Shown: one piece after another, positions 22,795-34,172 of the stretch
How the letters are laid out: the number at the start of each line of letters is the position of its first letter
Numbering within the stretch: position 1 is the stretch's first letter
The notes under the pieces: generated by a model
What the model was told of the DNA's origin: nothing
The model's input: only the letters and a program-made list of their open reading frames with translations
Databases searched by the model: none
Program-made: the position numbers and the translations under genes
From: Allolobophora icterica
Taxonomy: Eukaryota; Annelida; Clitellata; Crassiclitellata; Lumbricidae
Direction of reading: 5' to 3'
DNA length: 64,000 nucleotides
Assembly (NCBI GenBank): GCA_963556255.1
Contig: OY744606.1
Location: forward strand, 80,023,141-80,087,140

Positions 22795-23690
22795 TTAAAC
22801 AAGGCCACAGGCATTTTCTTCAATAGCGCAAATAAAATGCTAATTACAATTGCAAATGGTCTAACACACCTCTTTCAAGGGTATAATTATGTCTTATAAG
22901 TAAAAGTGTCCTAAATTTGCTGAGTTTATATCGATTTCAATTAACGGTAAGAAATGTAGCTGAGTTCGGAGTTGTTAAAGCTTTGATTCCGATTTTTACT
23001 ACCGTTACACATGAACATAAAACTGATTGATGGCTTGTGAATTATGAACACAGCGCTAAATAAGTCAATAGAATAGACTGGAAGTTATTCGATTAGATTG
23101 ATCAAGAATAGTATAGGATAAACTAAACTCGTGTTAGGCCTACATTGTATTGTTTTTTCATTGTATTTTACTATTTTATATTAGATTAGATGTTAAACAT
23201 TGAAAGTAACAGATTAGATTAGATTAGATTTCACCAGGAGAGATTAAATTATATAATATACAGGGCAGAAATTTGTTTGGAGATTTCGACATGTATGTCC
23301 TTAGCCAATTCCGTTGCAGTGAGTACACTGACAGTGCGCTGCCGGGATTTAGCTCACACGGCGAGGGAAAGGACTTGTCACCTGCCCTCATATGCCGAGT
23401 ATAAGAAAAATAAAGTCACTAGCACTTCATACCCAAGGCTGCTGCAACTCGAAGCTATTAGAGATAGCGGTGGTTGATAACGGAGAGTTTAAGGACATCT
23501 TATGCCAAACTTCTTGAGGTACACGTTAGCTGCTGGACTTGAGGGACTGCGCGTATACAATATCTTATAGAACCAATGTAGTATTTAAAAGAGGTGTGTA
23601 AAATAGCTGTTTTTTTCATTCTACGGTTTAACTCCATCTTATTGGCGACATTCTTCTTCTTTCAGTAGTAGTTTCCAGTATTTAAACACC
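22795..23690 (+). repeat. Paralogous segment, partner of 57537-59560
   Basis: Shares ATGCTAATTACAAT, GAACACAGCGCTAAATAAGTC, TTATTCGATTAGATTGAT, CATATGCCGAGTATAAGAAA and TTCTTCTTCTTTCAGTAGTAG with the right-hand segment. Here GACTGGAAGTTATTCGATT (near 23078-23096) is the empty site for the Helitron-like insert at 57815. Confidence 0.85.
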
Positions 23691-24059
23691 TTTTAATCCT
23701 TTTCTCTGTAGTTGCTACAATTGCATAAATTGTTTAATCGCTTACTTTTGATACAGGTGGTGCTAACTGTGCAGTGATATAAAGAACTAAGTACGTTAAA
23801 AGAAAACTACCGACATCTGGAGGAAGAGTAAACTTCCCTAATGCTCGATTAGAGCACATGGTAATTTTACCTGCTTATCCGACTAAAACTGAAACTAGGA
23901 TTGGTTTGCTGACATGGAAATGGAACGAGATAATCTGATAATATATTATTTTTGTTGTTATTGCTATCATTGTTCCTTTTTGTTAGCTATTGTTGTTATC
24001 TTTATCGTTATTATTACAAATATTTGTAAGGCGCGCAAATGCACAGAAATGCGAATATG

Positions 24060-24540
24060 AGGTACGGTTAGGCAGCCGCCAGGCGAAGGGCAGTTAGATA
24101 TCCAGATGTTTGAAAGCTAGTGAGGAATAGTGATTTAAATGAAGAGATTGAGTTCTCGCATCTAACAGACATTGGATGGCGATTGCATTCCTTAGGGGCA
24201 GAAGAATGGAATGCACGAGAGACCATGACATGTGGCAAGAGCTGAGAGAAATATGGGGCAGAGATTGCAAGGAACAACCATCTCACGTCGGAAGTGAATG
24301 AAACAGTGACGTACGTGGCTCCAGGCGTAGAACTGTTGAGAAATCGTTGCATAGAAAACGAATCAGTGAGTTCATTAATTTTTGTAAGAAACGAACAGTC
24401 CTCCAGATTGATGTCACTTGCATGACATTTGACTGGACTGAATGTATATAGCCAGTCATCCTGGAAAAGACCTTGCCAGATCGAATCAACCGGAGAAAAG
24501 AACTGGACTGAAGACCTTTGGGAAGACAATTTTGTAGGCC
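24060..24540 (-). mobile_element. L2-like LINE C-terminal remnant
   Basis: Minus-strand frame 24068-24529 ends in SAPKECNRHPMSVRCENS then ISSFKSLF, like the ALWNSLP..R....SF K..LKT ending of L2/CR1-group proteins. The N-terminal part is not recognisable. Confidence 0.5.
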
Positions 24541-24825
24541 TATACTTGTTATTTCCTAGCTTCCAATTTCGTACCTATATACTGAACGTTGTTTTCTTGA
24601 ATCTCGGTCTCATTTTGCTCAGGGTTGATGTGGAAGTAAAGAAATTTGCATAACTAAGCATTGTCTATTTCGCATTCATACTGAGTTCTCTTGAATCTAA
24701 GCTTAAAGGAAATTAAATTTAACCTTGAATTTTTGTAAAATATTAGATGGCTAGTATAAACGTTAAAGTTGCTTATTTCTAAGCGGGTGAAGGGGCGGGG
24801 TCAAAAGGCGCAAACTGCTGAGATA

Positions 24826-24865
24826 CGACACCTTTAAATCGCTGTAACCTATTGCTATATATTCA
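24826..24865 (+). promoter_or_regulatory. Promoter-like block
   Basis: TACGACACCTTTAAATCGC, 13 bases, GCTATATATTC; AAATTTAGATAATCGATA follows. Confidence 0.45.
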
Positions 24866-24972
24866 AAAATTTAGATAATCGATATTCACATCCAATCTCC
24901 TACCTTAATCCTTAAAGCTGATGCTGCGTGATGTTTTATAACATCAAATGTCACATTATCGTAATAGTAATT

Positions 24973-25100
24973 TCTATTGTATTGTATCGTATTTGGAGAT
25001 TTGCATAGCGCCACACACAGCTGAGGCCATTCAGCAGCGCTCCCAGTGCGATGGCTCCGAGAGAAGAAAAAGGTTTAAAGCACGGAAAGAGATCTAGAAA
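24973..25100 (-). mobile_element. L2-group LINE 3' end (family of 14631)
   Basis: (CAATA)n-type tail (24973-24995), GCGCTATGCAAATCTCC-like end, then CATTCAGCAGCGCTCCCAGT, matching 14690-14720. Confidence 0.8.
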
Positions 25101-25199
25101 GTAAGGTCCCTGAGATATTTTATAATGTCACAATGTCATTATCGTAATAGTAGTTATGATCGGAAGTTGTTCAAGGACTTTGCTAGGTGGTTTTGCTCA

Positions 25200-25408
25200 T
25201 ATACAGACTCTTCTTCGTCGTTTGGTGCACCCTGCAAACATAATATCTATTGGTTTAACCCACCTATTTCAATTGGTTTTCCATTTTCCTTTTTCTGTTT
25301 TTTGCGCCTCGTTTTGTATGCTTGTGTTTTGTAAACGGTAGTGCGTTTGCAGGCGGTTCAATAAAGAATATACTTACTTACTTACTTACTTACTTACTTG
25401 CTTGCTTG

Positions 25409-25468
<60 letters not shown>
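25200..25468 (+). mobile_element. LINE 3' UTR with long (ACTT)n tail
   Basis: AGGCGGTTCAATAAAGAATA is followed by ~98 bp of ACTT repeats including three GCTT units. The same end precedes ACTT tails at 34591 and 36271, so the tract is the expanded tail of one LINE family. Confidence 0.78.
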
Positions 25469-25644
25469 TAATATAGTCTTTGGTGGGAGGTTTTGCTCTT
25501 GTATAGATAAAAGAAAGCGCTTGAATCTTTCTGGCTACAATTTACTATTTAATTAAAAGTCTACTTTAATAGTTTTTATAACCAGAAGGCTATCTGAGAA
25601 TAAATTGAAGACTGGAATGACTTAGGTATTAATTTAGTCACAAT

Positions 25645-25725
25645 TTTTAGTTGGTTAGTTGCTGTTTAAAGACACTGTGTCATAACAAAGATGATTAACG
25701 TCGCCCTCCTCCTACTCCAGCATAG
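25645..25725 (-). mobile_element. Retroposon 3' end
   Basis: Plus strand GGTTAGTTGCTGTTTAAAG, ACTGTGTCATAACAAAGATG, AACGTCGCCCTCCTCCTAC: the GTCGTTAAAC family in reverse. Confidence 0.65.
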
Positions 25726-25736
25726 GGACATCTTCT

Positions 25737-26110
25737 CATGGTGGGATTAACTGCAGCCCAGTTCTACGCCTGGAACCATCCAGATTACTGCCGTATCTAC
25801 TTTCAGCGTTAAGTGACTGTGTCCTGCTATCTCTGCCAATTGTGGCCATTCTTGCCAAGGAAGGTCAGGATGAGCCGCTTCCTCAAGAGAGGCTGAACAA
25901 TGAAGTTCTTTCTCGGGGTCTGACTCTACCTCTTCCGCGGTCGCTGGGTGGGTAACGTCCTGAGGTTGCCCTTACTCGGAACAGGTTTCGTTCCTTTACC
26001 GACAGCATCGTTCCCTTTTATGTGCCTCAATAGCTCCGGGTTTTCTTTTCCTGTCATTTTATATTTCGTGATTGTTAAACTATCACTATTACTATGTAAC
26101 ACCAGATGTT
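25737..26110 (+). repeat. Dispersed family C, copy 2
   Basis: Best match is 51065-51430, over the full ~360 bp: TCTACTTTCAGCGTTAAG, TCTTCCGCGGTCGCTGGGTG, GGTAACGTCCTGAGG, TATGTGCCTCAATAGCTCCGG. Confidence 0.78.
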
Positions 26111-26432
26111 CGCATCTAACTGCTCTTCGCCTGATGACTGACTAACCGCGTTTGTGATTCGCATTACTGTGTGACCTTCCAAGCTTAGGACCGGCACCAC
26201 CACAAAATGGCATCGGCAGAGTTAATCTAGCGCTGACAAAATCTCTATTGCTGTATTGACGCAGACATACCACAAACATGAAGCAGTCATCTCTGGACCA
26301 CAGCTGAGAATCGTTTACAAGGCAAACAAGAACTACTTCTCACTTGTTTATAATTCAGATGCTGTTTACACTTATATGACTTTCAAGACGTGCCCAAAGG
26401 CAAAACTTATTTCAACGATTTCTGAATTTAAG

Positions 26433-26473
26433 CTTATATATATTCATTGTAAAGCGGTTTAAAGGTGTCTAAA
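26433..26473 (-). promoter_or_regulatory. Promoter-like block, near consensus
   Basis: Minus strand CTTTAGACACCTTTAAACCG, 14 bases, GAATATATATAAGC. Confidence 0.5.
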
Positions 26474-26847
26474 GAAGCATTACATTAATCCAGTTCCTCA
26501 CAACGTCTATAATCTGCCAGGGACGTTTACGTTGGTTATCCAGAACCTTTCAGTTTCACTGACGAATGGATTCCAAAACTTTAATGACAAATTCTTGCAT
26601 CAAAGGCCGTTGATGTCGATATGTAACTACAAAATATGCGTGAATGTAAGGAAATTCAAACTAAGTAAATGAGAAAGACTATAGCAGCCTCACATAACTT
26701 CTGTCTCCGCTCTTTGGTCTCTGTGATAACCAGATCTTCTCTGGTTTTAAGATTACGAAACTAGCGTTAAAATGAAACTGCAAATATATACTGCAAATAG
26801 ACGAACTTAGTATTGACACCAGAGGGACCAAACGCAAATGTTAACAC

Positions 26848-26890
26848 TTTGGACACCTTTAAAATGCATAAAATCTACGCATATATAAGT
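26848..26890 (+). promoter_or_regulatory. Promoter-like block
   Basis: TTGGACACCTTTAAAATGC, 14 bases, GCATATATAAG; TTACGCGCGTTCTTAATT follows. Confidence 0.46.
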
Positions 26891-26953
26891 TACGCGCGTT
26901 CTTAATTTAACGAATGGAATTATGAGCTGTAATATGCCGAAACAAATTTCTGT

Positions 26954-26987
26954 CGACGTCAACAGCCATTGTTGCTATAAGATGTCG
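26954..26987 (+). repeat. Module 1 hairpin
   Basis: CGACGTC (26954-26960) pairs with GATGTCG (26981-26987); the tail GTTAAACCCTGGATCCATCC carries (ATCC)n. Confidence 0.6.
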
Positions 26988-27079
26988 TTAAACCCTGGAT
27001 CCATCCATCCAATTTAATGAAACATTATATGCATCAGATGACAGTAAGAGAGCTGTATTAAAACAAAAATAGTTTCTGT

Positions 27080-27113
27080 CGACGTCATCGGTCTTTTGTT
27101 GCACAAGATGTCG
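27080..27113 (+). repeat. Module 1 hairpin, second of a tandem pair
   Basis: CGACGTC (27080-27086) pairs with GATGTCG (27107-27113), loop side ATCGGTCTTTTGTTGCACAA. Confidence 0.6.
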
Positions 27114-27200
27114 TTTAACTCTCGCCGATTTCCTCCATGTGAACATGGATAAGACAGGTTTCAAATGCAACGTTAGGCCGACATCAAAGAACCTGGCAGT

Positions 27201-28863
27201 CAATGTTCCCTCTAAGCTGTGCGCGTGTGCGCGCGCACACAGGTCGTGAGACGAGCGCACACAAGAAAACATGGAGCGCACAAAAAATTTTCATCCCAGA
27301 TATGTTCTTTGCACATACTTCATAGACGTAGTTCTCAATGTTTCCTCAAATTTTTCCTGCAAACTGTCTTGCACATAATATTATTTCATACACGTCGTTG
27401 TAAATACAAATGGCGCGTGCCACGCCACCAGAAGTTTGTTCCGAACTCTATGTAGACCTATACAATGGCCAACTTCCGGTCTCGTAACTCTCGTTCTTCC
27501 TGTTACGCTTTTGTAAGACGCGTGGTTATGACTTACAAGATGATAAATATTTAAAATACTATTATCAGTTTTATCACTTAAATTCGGTCGACATCATATC
27601 GATATAAAATGGCGCAGAATAAAGGTCTGAAGCGAAAACGAACTGCGACTTAATTTAAAAGTGAATGACTGGATGAGGTCGGTTTAAACCGAGTCAACAC
27701 AATCGCCATGCACGGTGCGATTAAAAATTAGCGAAATATTCTCGTTCGATGAAGACATTGTAGTCGTCTGCTTGTTTTGCCGTGATGCGATAACTGCAGG
27801 AGATTTTTCAACTGGAAGAGTGTGGAAGACTACACGGAAGCTAGATTTCTTGAAACGCCATCTTTCAAGTAAGATGCGTCTATTAAGCATTCAAAAACTT
27901 CGAAATAAAAATCCTGCTCTTCGGGGAGGGTTAATTACCATACTCCTTGAAACCCCAGCTGAAAAGGACACGCGGCAAACTGTTCTTGAACGAAAGAGGT
28001 CAAACCCCGATGAAATAAAAGTGTTGATTGATAGTGTTGTTTTAGGTGTAAAAATGAATAATTCACTGCTTTCGGGCCAAGATATCAATGAGCACATTGC
28101 AAAGTATGTACGCATACCTGAAAGTTGGAGTATAAACTATGCATTCGAATTTCTGGAAATTATTAATAGCGTGGTATACAGCGTGATATGATGAATGAAA
28201 TAGCTTTTGCAACATTTTATACTTTAGTTGTGGATGAAAGTACCGACATAGCCGTCCACAAACATTTCATACTCTACTTTAAATTTTGGCCTATGAATTC
28301 ATCAGATTACAAGACCTCTTTTGGTGGAATAATACAATTCGAAGCATGTTATGCTGCGGCAATACTTTCTGCGATCAAACATTTTTTATCAGAAAAATAA
28401 TCTGAACCTAATGAAAATGGTTATGTTCACATCCGACGTGATGTTAGGAAAAGTAATTGGTGTAGCAGCGCAACTGAAAAGCATTATTCCTCACTTGGTC
28501 CAACAGCACTGCGTTGCACATCGTGAAGATTTGGGTGTTTCTTCGGCTTGGAAAGAGGTCAAATTAATAAGAGAAATTGGAACTTTAATGAGGACTGTCT
28601 AGTGTCTACACTGTATTCTGCCGGTCTTCAACCAGAAAATGAGTCTATTCCGAATGGGTAAATGCCAAGGACCTAAGAGAGAAATTATAAAGGTTAGGCC
28701 ACATTACAATATTTATGTTATATTGATATTACAAGTTTTACAGTCCTGATCTAAGATTATCCGCCGACTCTGCAATGCGCACAAAAGTTTGCTTTCCTTG
28801 TTCAGTGTTGCACAAAAGAAATTTTGTGCGCACACAGACTCCCAAAAATTAGAGGGAACATTG
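27201..28863 (+). mobile_element. hAT DNA transposon, 1.66 kb, decayed
   Basis: Perfect 15-bp terminal inverted repeats CAATGTTCCCTCTAA (27201-27215) and TTAGAGGGAACATTG (28849-28863), with a perfect 8-bp target duplication CTGGCAGT (27193-27200 and 28864-28871). It inserted inside a module-type repeat; the homologous unoccupied sequence is at 38322-38335 (ACCCTGGCAGTCACAGTATC). Subterminal GTGCGCACAC motifs lie near both ends. Confidence 0.96.
27715..28602 (+). pseudogene. hAT transposase, KIAA1586/ZNF862-like, frameshifted and C-terminally deleted
   Basis: Three overlapping plus-strand frames together give about 300 residues of a protein normally over twice that. Frame 27715-28191 has a zinc-finger-like CLFCRDAI stretch and FLKRHLSS, the degenerate BED-type region. 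Frame 28188-28400 has the catalytic-core start FYTLVVDESTDIA with the conserved DES/D. Frame 28351-28602 has TSDVMLGK, LKSIIPHLVQQHCVAHRED and an AWKEVKLIREI stretch. The helical remainder and C-terminal dimerisation domain are absent. At least two frameshifts; it cannot be functional. Confidence 0.88.
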
Positions 28864-28871
28864 CTGGCAGT

Positions 28872-29290
28872 CAATCATAAGTAAATGAAAAAGTTAGTTG
28901 TCACGATTTTGCTGTTTGGTCTCTCAAGTTATGCTGAGACAACTGTTACGATTACGGTGGCAATGATCACTCATGGTTTAAAACGAAGGCTACGACATTT
29001 ATTGGGATTCCTTGAGTTGGTTCTGTGTCGATGAACAGTTTCTCTCGTTATTTTAGATTCACGGAAATGGATTCAATCATTCCGTCGAGACTTTCTTCTG
29101 CGAGAGTTAACGGTCGGGTTGGCTAAGTAATTTGAGGTAAAAATGGTAAGGTAACGTACACTTCTAAGGCGAGGCAAGATAATGTAATGCGAGATAGTAT
29201 GACCATTTATTTTTATGGTAGCAAATGAAGAATATTATTGAACGGGCAAAGGAATAAATGAATGAACGAATGTATGAATGAACGAACGAC
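28872..29290 (+). repeat. Paralogous segment, partner of 38330-38699 plus 39877-39970
   Basis: Shares TTGTCACGATTTTGC, GGTCTCTCAAGTTAT, CATTCCGTCGAGA and GAGAGTTAACGGTCGGGTTGG. Here GTATGACCATTTATTTTTATG (near 29199) is the uninterrupted site where the partner carries the 38700-39876 hAT element. Confidence 0.88.
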
Positions 29291-29719
29291 CATATAATGG
29301 GCAATACAATCTCTGGGCCCCTGCCCACCCACGGGAATAAATTAAATGGTCAATAAAATTAAACCTATAGATTTATTGGTAATTTCAACATTCACTTTGT
29401 AGCAAAATGGACGTTTAAACATAAAGAAACACACTGTAAAACGAAGATTAATCAACATAAACTTTTTAACAAGCCTTACAGTCATAGCTGAGAAGTTTCA
29501 CTTTGTCGCGCGTGGTGGTCACGCACACATTTTTTGTCTTTTTCATTTGGGGGCCCCTAGTATCCCAGGGCCCCTGGACTATAAAGATTCCAGCAACACA
29601 ACATCAGTTGCCAAGAATATGGCGGATGCAGTCTTATCGGGTACTGTACTTCGATTATGTAGACTTTGCAGCATCGGCTAAGAATGAACTCGCCATTCTC
29701 CGATCAGTTTACTAGCTTG

Positions 29720-29931
29720 CAGTGGCGTCACGAGTGGGGTGCGGGGGGTGCGGACCGCACCGGGTGACACCCTCAGAGGGGGGGGGGGTGACACCCAACA
29801 TGAGAAAATGATGAAATTTTGCAAGATGAGGAATTCCTAAAAAAGGTCATAACTTTTTTGGGGAGACGAATTCCTAAGGGTGACACCATGACTTACCGCA
29901 CCGGGTGACACCAGCCCTAGTGACGCCACTG
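29720..29931. mobile_element. hAT-type MITE, 212 bp
   Basis: Inverted ends CAGTGGCGTCACGAG and CTAGTGACGCCACTG; flanks CTAGCTTG (29712-29719) and CTATCTTG (29932-29939) agree at 7 of 8. Internal repeats of CACCGGGTGACACC. Confidence 0.92.
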
Positions 29932-30179
29932 CTATCTTGAATCGAGCGCCAGAAGCGCTCATATAATTAGCTTTTCCTGATCCAACGACAGTAACATTTC
30001 ACATTAGCTGTCTATTTTTTTTAAATGTGAGCGTTTGCCTTGCATTATTAAAACGTTACTTACTTACTTGCTTACTTACTTACTCGTCATAATCTTAATC
30101 GGAAACACCATATTTTCTAAAACGCCAATTGAGAGCTAAGCGCATGACACTAGCTTATTCCCAAGCGCTGGCGCCAACC

Positions 30180-30285
30180 AATCACAAGTAGACATTTTTA
30201 TAAATTCATTGATACGATAACTTTCCAAGGTAACATCATTAGCAACGGTTAAATGTCTGTAGGCAATGAAGAATTTAATGCTGTC
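30180..30285 (+). repeat. Class II module
   Basis: CAATCACAAGTAGACATTTT, AAGGTAACATCATTAGCAAC, AAATGTCTGTAGGCAATGA, leading into the block at 30286. Confidence 0.6.
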
Positions 30286-30331
30286 ACAAGACACCTTTAA
30301 AACGCTATCAAATGACCATATATATATATTT
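30286..30331 (+). promoter_or_regulatory. Promoter-like block (class II), near consensus
   Basis: CAAGACACCTTTAAAACGCT, 13 bases, CCATATATATATTTAAAC. Confidence 0.5.
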
Positions 30332-30479
30332 AAACTACACTTAACCGTGAATGTGCCGTGGAACAGGTATACTAAATAGCGAAAGTAAACCGTTACTCAA
30401 TAAGTAAAAAGCGACTTTTAGTTCAGGCTAAAGTCTATCTACCTTGCTCTCACTGGCTGCTTGTCTTTCTGCGTGTGAG

Positions 30480-30780
30480 TGCATATAATTATGCACATTT
30501 GTTTGCATATAACGTTAAATGCTTGTGTATTATGCATGTATATATATTAATATGTTTGTTCGTGTATAATTATATGTACATGTTTATACGTGTATACGTA
30601 TGCTAGTATAAGACTAAGAATGCATGCATGTGTGCGTGCATGTATGCGTCAGTCTGTCCATATATATGTATCCATGTATGTGTGTACATATGCGTATATC
30701 TAAGTATTAATTTATGCATCTACGCTTCTATGTACATTTGTACGAATGCATGCATGTACGTATTATAGTTTGAACGTGTG
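30480..30780. repeat. GTAT/GCATG-rich leader sequence
   Basis: Degenerate alternating purine-pyrimidine DNA (TGCATGCATG, GTATATATAT) downstream of GGCTGCTTGTCTTTCTGCG; counterpart of 40255-40480 and, inverted, of 13430-13745. Confidence 0.7.
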
Positions 30781-30804
30781 ATAATCATATAAGTTAAGTA
30801 GGCG

Positions 30805-31105
30805 GATGATGATGACGATGATTATTATGATCATGATCGTTTAATATTTTCAAACTGACAATAACGCAGTATGATTACAAATCAGTATGAACGGATGATC
30901 ACAAGTTATTACAGGAGTCGAATTTAACTGTATACGGCAGCCATGCAAGGCGCCCATCACGTTATACGTCTCATTTTTAACAACGCGCCATCTCGCGAAT
31001 GAAAATAGGTTGAGTGGACCTTTTGGGAGGGTTGGTTGCGGGAAGCGATCCCGCTACCGCTTGCTCTTCACGCCAGTGATGTTACCACTACTCTATGGAC
31101 CCCGA
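30805..31105 (-). mobile_element. SINE family A, near full length
   Basis: Minus strand: GGGGTCCATAGAGTAGTGGT (A-box side), GCGAGATGGCGCGTTG, GGGCGCCTTGCATGGCTGCC, then TTGTAATCATACTGCG and TTGTCAGTTTGAAAATATT. The B-box region is degenerate. Confidence 0.82.
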
Positions 31106-31329
31106 TTAGTTATTTATTCCAAAGTTTAACGTCGTGCTATGTCATCATAGTCGTTAGTAATTCTCTCTGTGGAATAGTTTAACGACAACGTAAGACATTA
31201 CAGCTCCTTGCCGTCTTTTAAGAGTTTGTAGATTTCTGTTTGTATTCTACTTTTGAGATGGTTAATAATAAATAATAATAATTGTTAATAATACTTCCTT
31301 TGAGTTGCTCTTGGTGATCTTTTGAGCTG

Positions 31330-31790
31330 TTCCTTCCAACCACAGGTCACCAGTCGCTTTGGAATTAGGCCTACATTGTATTCCCGGAAGAACTCTGGTC
31401 TTCCTTCGACAGCAACCTCTGCCAGCCGGATTCCTTGAGCGATGAGGATACCCGACCCTACTGTTTACCTGTAGATTTTCTTAGTTTTTGGTTTGCTGTA
31501 TTTTCTGTTCTTTCTGCTTCGTCTGCACGATATTGTTTTCGCGCCTTTGTCAGAGTTGTCCCTTTCGGACAGAAGTCGTCGGAGGGTTTGGTATTACACT
31601 GTTTTCCCGGAAGAGTGACCAGTTCTTCCTTCGCCAGAAACGTCCTCCAACCGATTCCTTCCGTCGTTTGAGAGTCACTCCGATTTCAGCCGCATTTTGT
31701 GTCTTCCTCTTCTGTCTTTTTTACTTGTGTTCTTTAACTCCATTGTTGTTCTCAATGACTTGCGAATAATTACTTGTGTCGGTCTTCCTC
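31330..31790. repeat. Dispersed family D, copy 2 (inverted)
   Basis: Plus-strand partner of 12660-13060. The frame 31488-31769 contains PFRTEVVGGFGITLFSRK, resembling the minus-strand frame of copy 1. It is followed by short CTGACCAACTGACC repeats (~31808-31880). Confidence 0.6.
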
Positions 31791-31942
31791 GCTACCGGCA
31801 TCAAAACTGACCAGCTGACCAACTGACCAGCTGACAAAATGACCATCTGACCAACTGCCCAACTGACCAGCTGACCGTCCGCCCACACGACGTCTCCTTT
31901 TTCATCTCTACAATAGTCATTAGCTATGGAACGAAACTGAAT

Positions 31943-31984
31943 TATTTATAGCAAAAGGAGAAAGCGTTGTGAAGGTGTCTAAAT
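31943..31984 (-). promoter_or_regulatory. Promoter-like block
   Basis: Minus strand TTTAGACACCTTCACAAC, 14 bases, GCTATAAATAATTC. Confidence 0.46.
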
Positions 31985-32196
31985 TCAGCTGCTGACGTCT
32001 TTTGACTTCACCCATCAGAAAAGGCATAATTTAAAAAACTTTCATTATAAAATTAATAGTAGCCTATTTGTATTTCTGAAACTTCAATTGCACAATACCT
32101 GTAATTATTCAACGGTGTAAACTACAATTTGTTTTACTATCGAAGGCAAAGACCCTGGCATAAACAATAGTAAATACTTTGAAATGTAATGCCTTA

Positions 32197-32238
32197 TTTA
32201 GAAACTTTTAAAACACTACAAACTATGATATATAGTTG
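32197..32238 (+). promoter_or_regulatory. Degenerate promoter-like block
   Basis: TTTAGAAACTTTTAAAACAC, 9-10 bases, ATGATATATAG. Confidence 0.35.
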
Positions 32239-32404
32239 TCGATATTGCCTCCTCGCATCAAACTTCGTCACTTCCCTAACTGTAGTAGTGCCAGAAGAGA
32301 AGCCTTTGATACCATAAGACGTCGTTAAACTATTGGAATCCTTTCTTTTCTCTGTTATAATACAACTAAGAATGAGAACAGGCTGTAAAAATGTTGTCCT
32401 ATGG

Positions 32405-32960
32405 CAGTGTGATTCTCCTTACAGATTTTATTTTAGTTATAGTTATAGTTATAGTTAATGGTTTTTCATTTTAGTTATAGTTACAGTTATAGTTAGTATT
32501 ATTTTTTAGTTACAGTTATAGTTATCGCTAACGAAATCATTTTTTCTTCGTTAACGAAAACATTTTCGTTACCGTTATCGTTAATGAGAATCACACTAAT
32601 ATTAAGACGCGTTACACAATTTGCTTAGAGCTTCGAAAGGCTATGAAGAATGGGCACACTCAACTTTGTGAATATACAACGCTCCATATTCATCGACATC
32701 CAAGACGAACATAGGCTATTAGTTGTCGCTAGCGCACTTTCACGTTCTCATGTTTGTCGATATTGCACTTTTCAATCAATCAACCATTCAATTTTTTGTA
32801 ACGAAAATGACTATGAATTTTCGTTAGTGTTATTTTCGTTATAGTTATAGTTATAGTAAATGATATTTTTTAGTTACAGTTATAGTTATCGTTAACGAAA
32901 TCATTTTTTCTTCGTTAACGAACATTTTCGTTATCGTTAACGTTAACGAGAATCACACTG
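32405..32960. mobile_element. hAT-type element, 556 bp, with internal duplicated end
   Basis: Ends CAGTGTGATTCTC and GAGAATCACACTG; perfect 8-bp target duplication TCCTATGG (32397-32404 and 32961-32968). The interior is repeated TTAGTTATAG and CGTTAACGA motifs. A second right-end-like GAGAATCACACT lies at 32586-32597, and the motif block 32455-32597 is repeated at 32825-32960, so it is a nested or internally duplicated copy. Confidence 0.92.
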
Positions 32961-33027
32961 TCCTATGGTTGTTAACTGCTTTTGTTTCCGCAAACTGTCA
33001 TTAGACGGTGGATAACGCAATGCCTTC

Positions 33028-33070
33028 TTTAGACACCATTAAAACGCATCCTTGTGGATACAGTGCTAAA
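33028..33070 (+). promoter_or_regulatory. Promoter-like block with poor TATA
   Basis: TTTAGACACCATTAAAACGC; the TATA position reads GGATACAGTGCTAAAG. A module with GATGTCGTTAAACTCTAG and an (ATCC)n tail follows at 33164. Confidence 0.35.
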
Positions 33071-33448
33071 GCACTACGAAAACTAGACTTGCGTTATGCC
33101 ATAGGAACGGTGAGAATTGTTCAAACTAATTTCTGTCGACTCTAAGGGCCTTTGATGCCATAAGATGTCGTTAAACTCTAGATCCATCCATCCAATCGTG
33201 TCATAGGACTTAACCACAATAAATTGTTGACTCATAGTTTATGCTCAACGACATACTGTTATAACACAGATCAATCGGGAAATTAATCCAGAATTTAATC
33301 GATTTAATAGTTTTCAGGAAATCTAATTGTTTTTATAATAATGCATGGATTGTTTAACTTTGCTTCATTTGCTTCTTTGCTTCATTGCAATAGCTGGAAA
33401 TTTTGACCTAATCGACGCAGAACTAGAAATTTTTCGGAAATAGGCATC

Positions 33449-33485
33449 TTATAACGCCGTTAAAAGTGATTTAAAGGTGTCGAAG
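33449..33485 (-). promoter_or_regulatory. Promoter-like block
   Basis: Minus strand TTCGACACCTTTAAATCAC, ~11 bases, GTTATAAGATG. Confidence 0.4.
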
Positions 33486-33607
33486 TATGTTCGAATATTA
33501 TTTATAGTTTCAAACGTTTCTTCTTTATCACCCAACATAGTAGAAGCATCAGATGTCTGATAACAAATAAATGTAATCCAGCATCGGTCCAGAGAGGCCA
33601 TGTGTCG

Positions 33608-33907
33608 TCAAAATGCGCGGTGCATATAGCGATTGTCTTGCTTGGTCATATATGCACTTTTTAATATTAGGCTATGTAGTTCGAAACCGAGAGTAGGCCT
33701 ATGGGTCATGGTGACCTCCATAATTACCACGTTCGAAACCCTTGGTAAACCCGGCACCTCACCTGGGAAACCATCTCCTCCGCACTCGTGGGCGTAGATA
33801 ATTATCTCCTTGGTCTTCTTTTGGTTCAGCCTTAGGTTACACCATTCTGCCCACTCTGAAACATGGACCAGTTCAGCCTTGATCATTGCACTGTTTGATA
33901 GAAGCAC
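33608..33907 (-). pseudogene. LINE reverse transcriptase C-terminal fragment
   Basis: A short minus-strand frame has ELVHVSEWAEWCNLRLNQKK followed by TKEIIIY, the segment after the catalytic Asp pair in CR1/jockey-like RTs (W...N.L.LN..KT..I.F). The remaining 55 residues do not clearly match. Frame intact for 99 codons but the gene is cut at both sides. Confidence 0.7.
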
Positions 33908-34172
33908 TCATACTGCTCTTGGTGGTCTAGTTTAATGACGTGGTTAGTTGGTATTTAAGTTCTCATATCATCGAAGGACATTGACATCGATAGGAAAACC
34001 TCTTTTGAACAGTTCTCACTTTTCTTGTGGCTCAATACAACCTTCCTGTATTCACTGCTGTTTGAGCTGGCGATTTGTTGTTTTTTTTTCATTCCAAGGT
34101 TTAACACTGTCGTATGATATCAAACGCTATTTACAACTGATCACAAACATTCGCAGTGCATTGCAGTGTTAC

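Noticed and set aside
23660..23700. Block core in CAGTATTTAAACACCTTTTAA
   Set aside because: Only part of the core matches and no TATA box lies at the right distance.
29305..29580. Another hAT-like element between two GGGCCCCTG motifs
   Set aside because: GGGCCCC is self-complementary, so the apparent inverted ends are weak, and the flanks AATACAAT and ACTATAAA do not form a target duplication.
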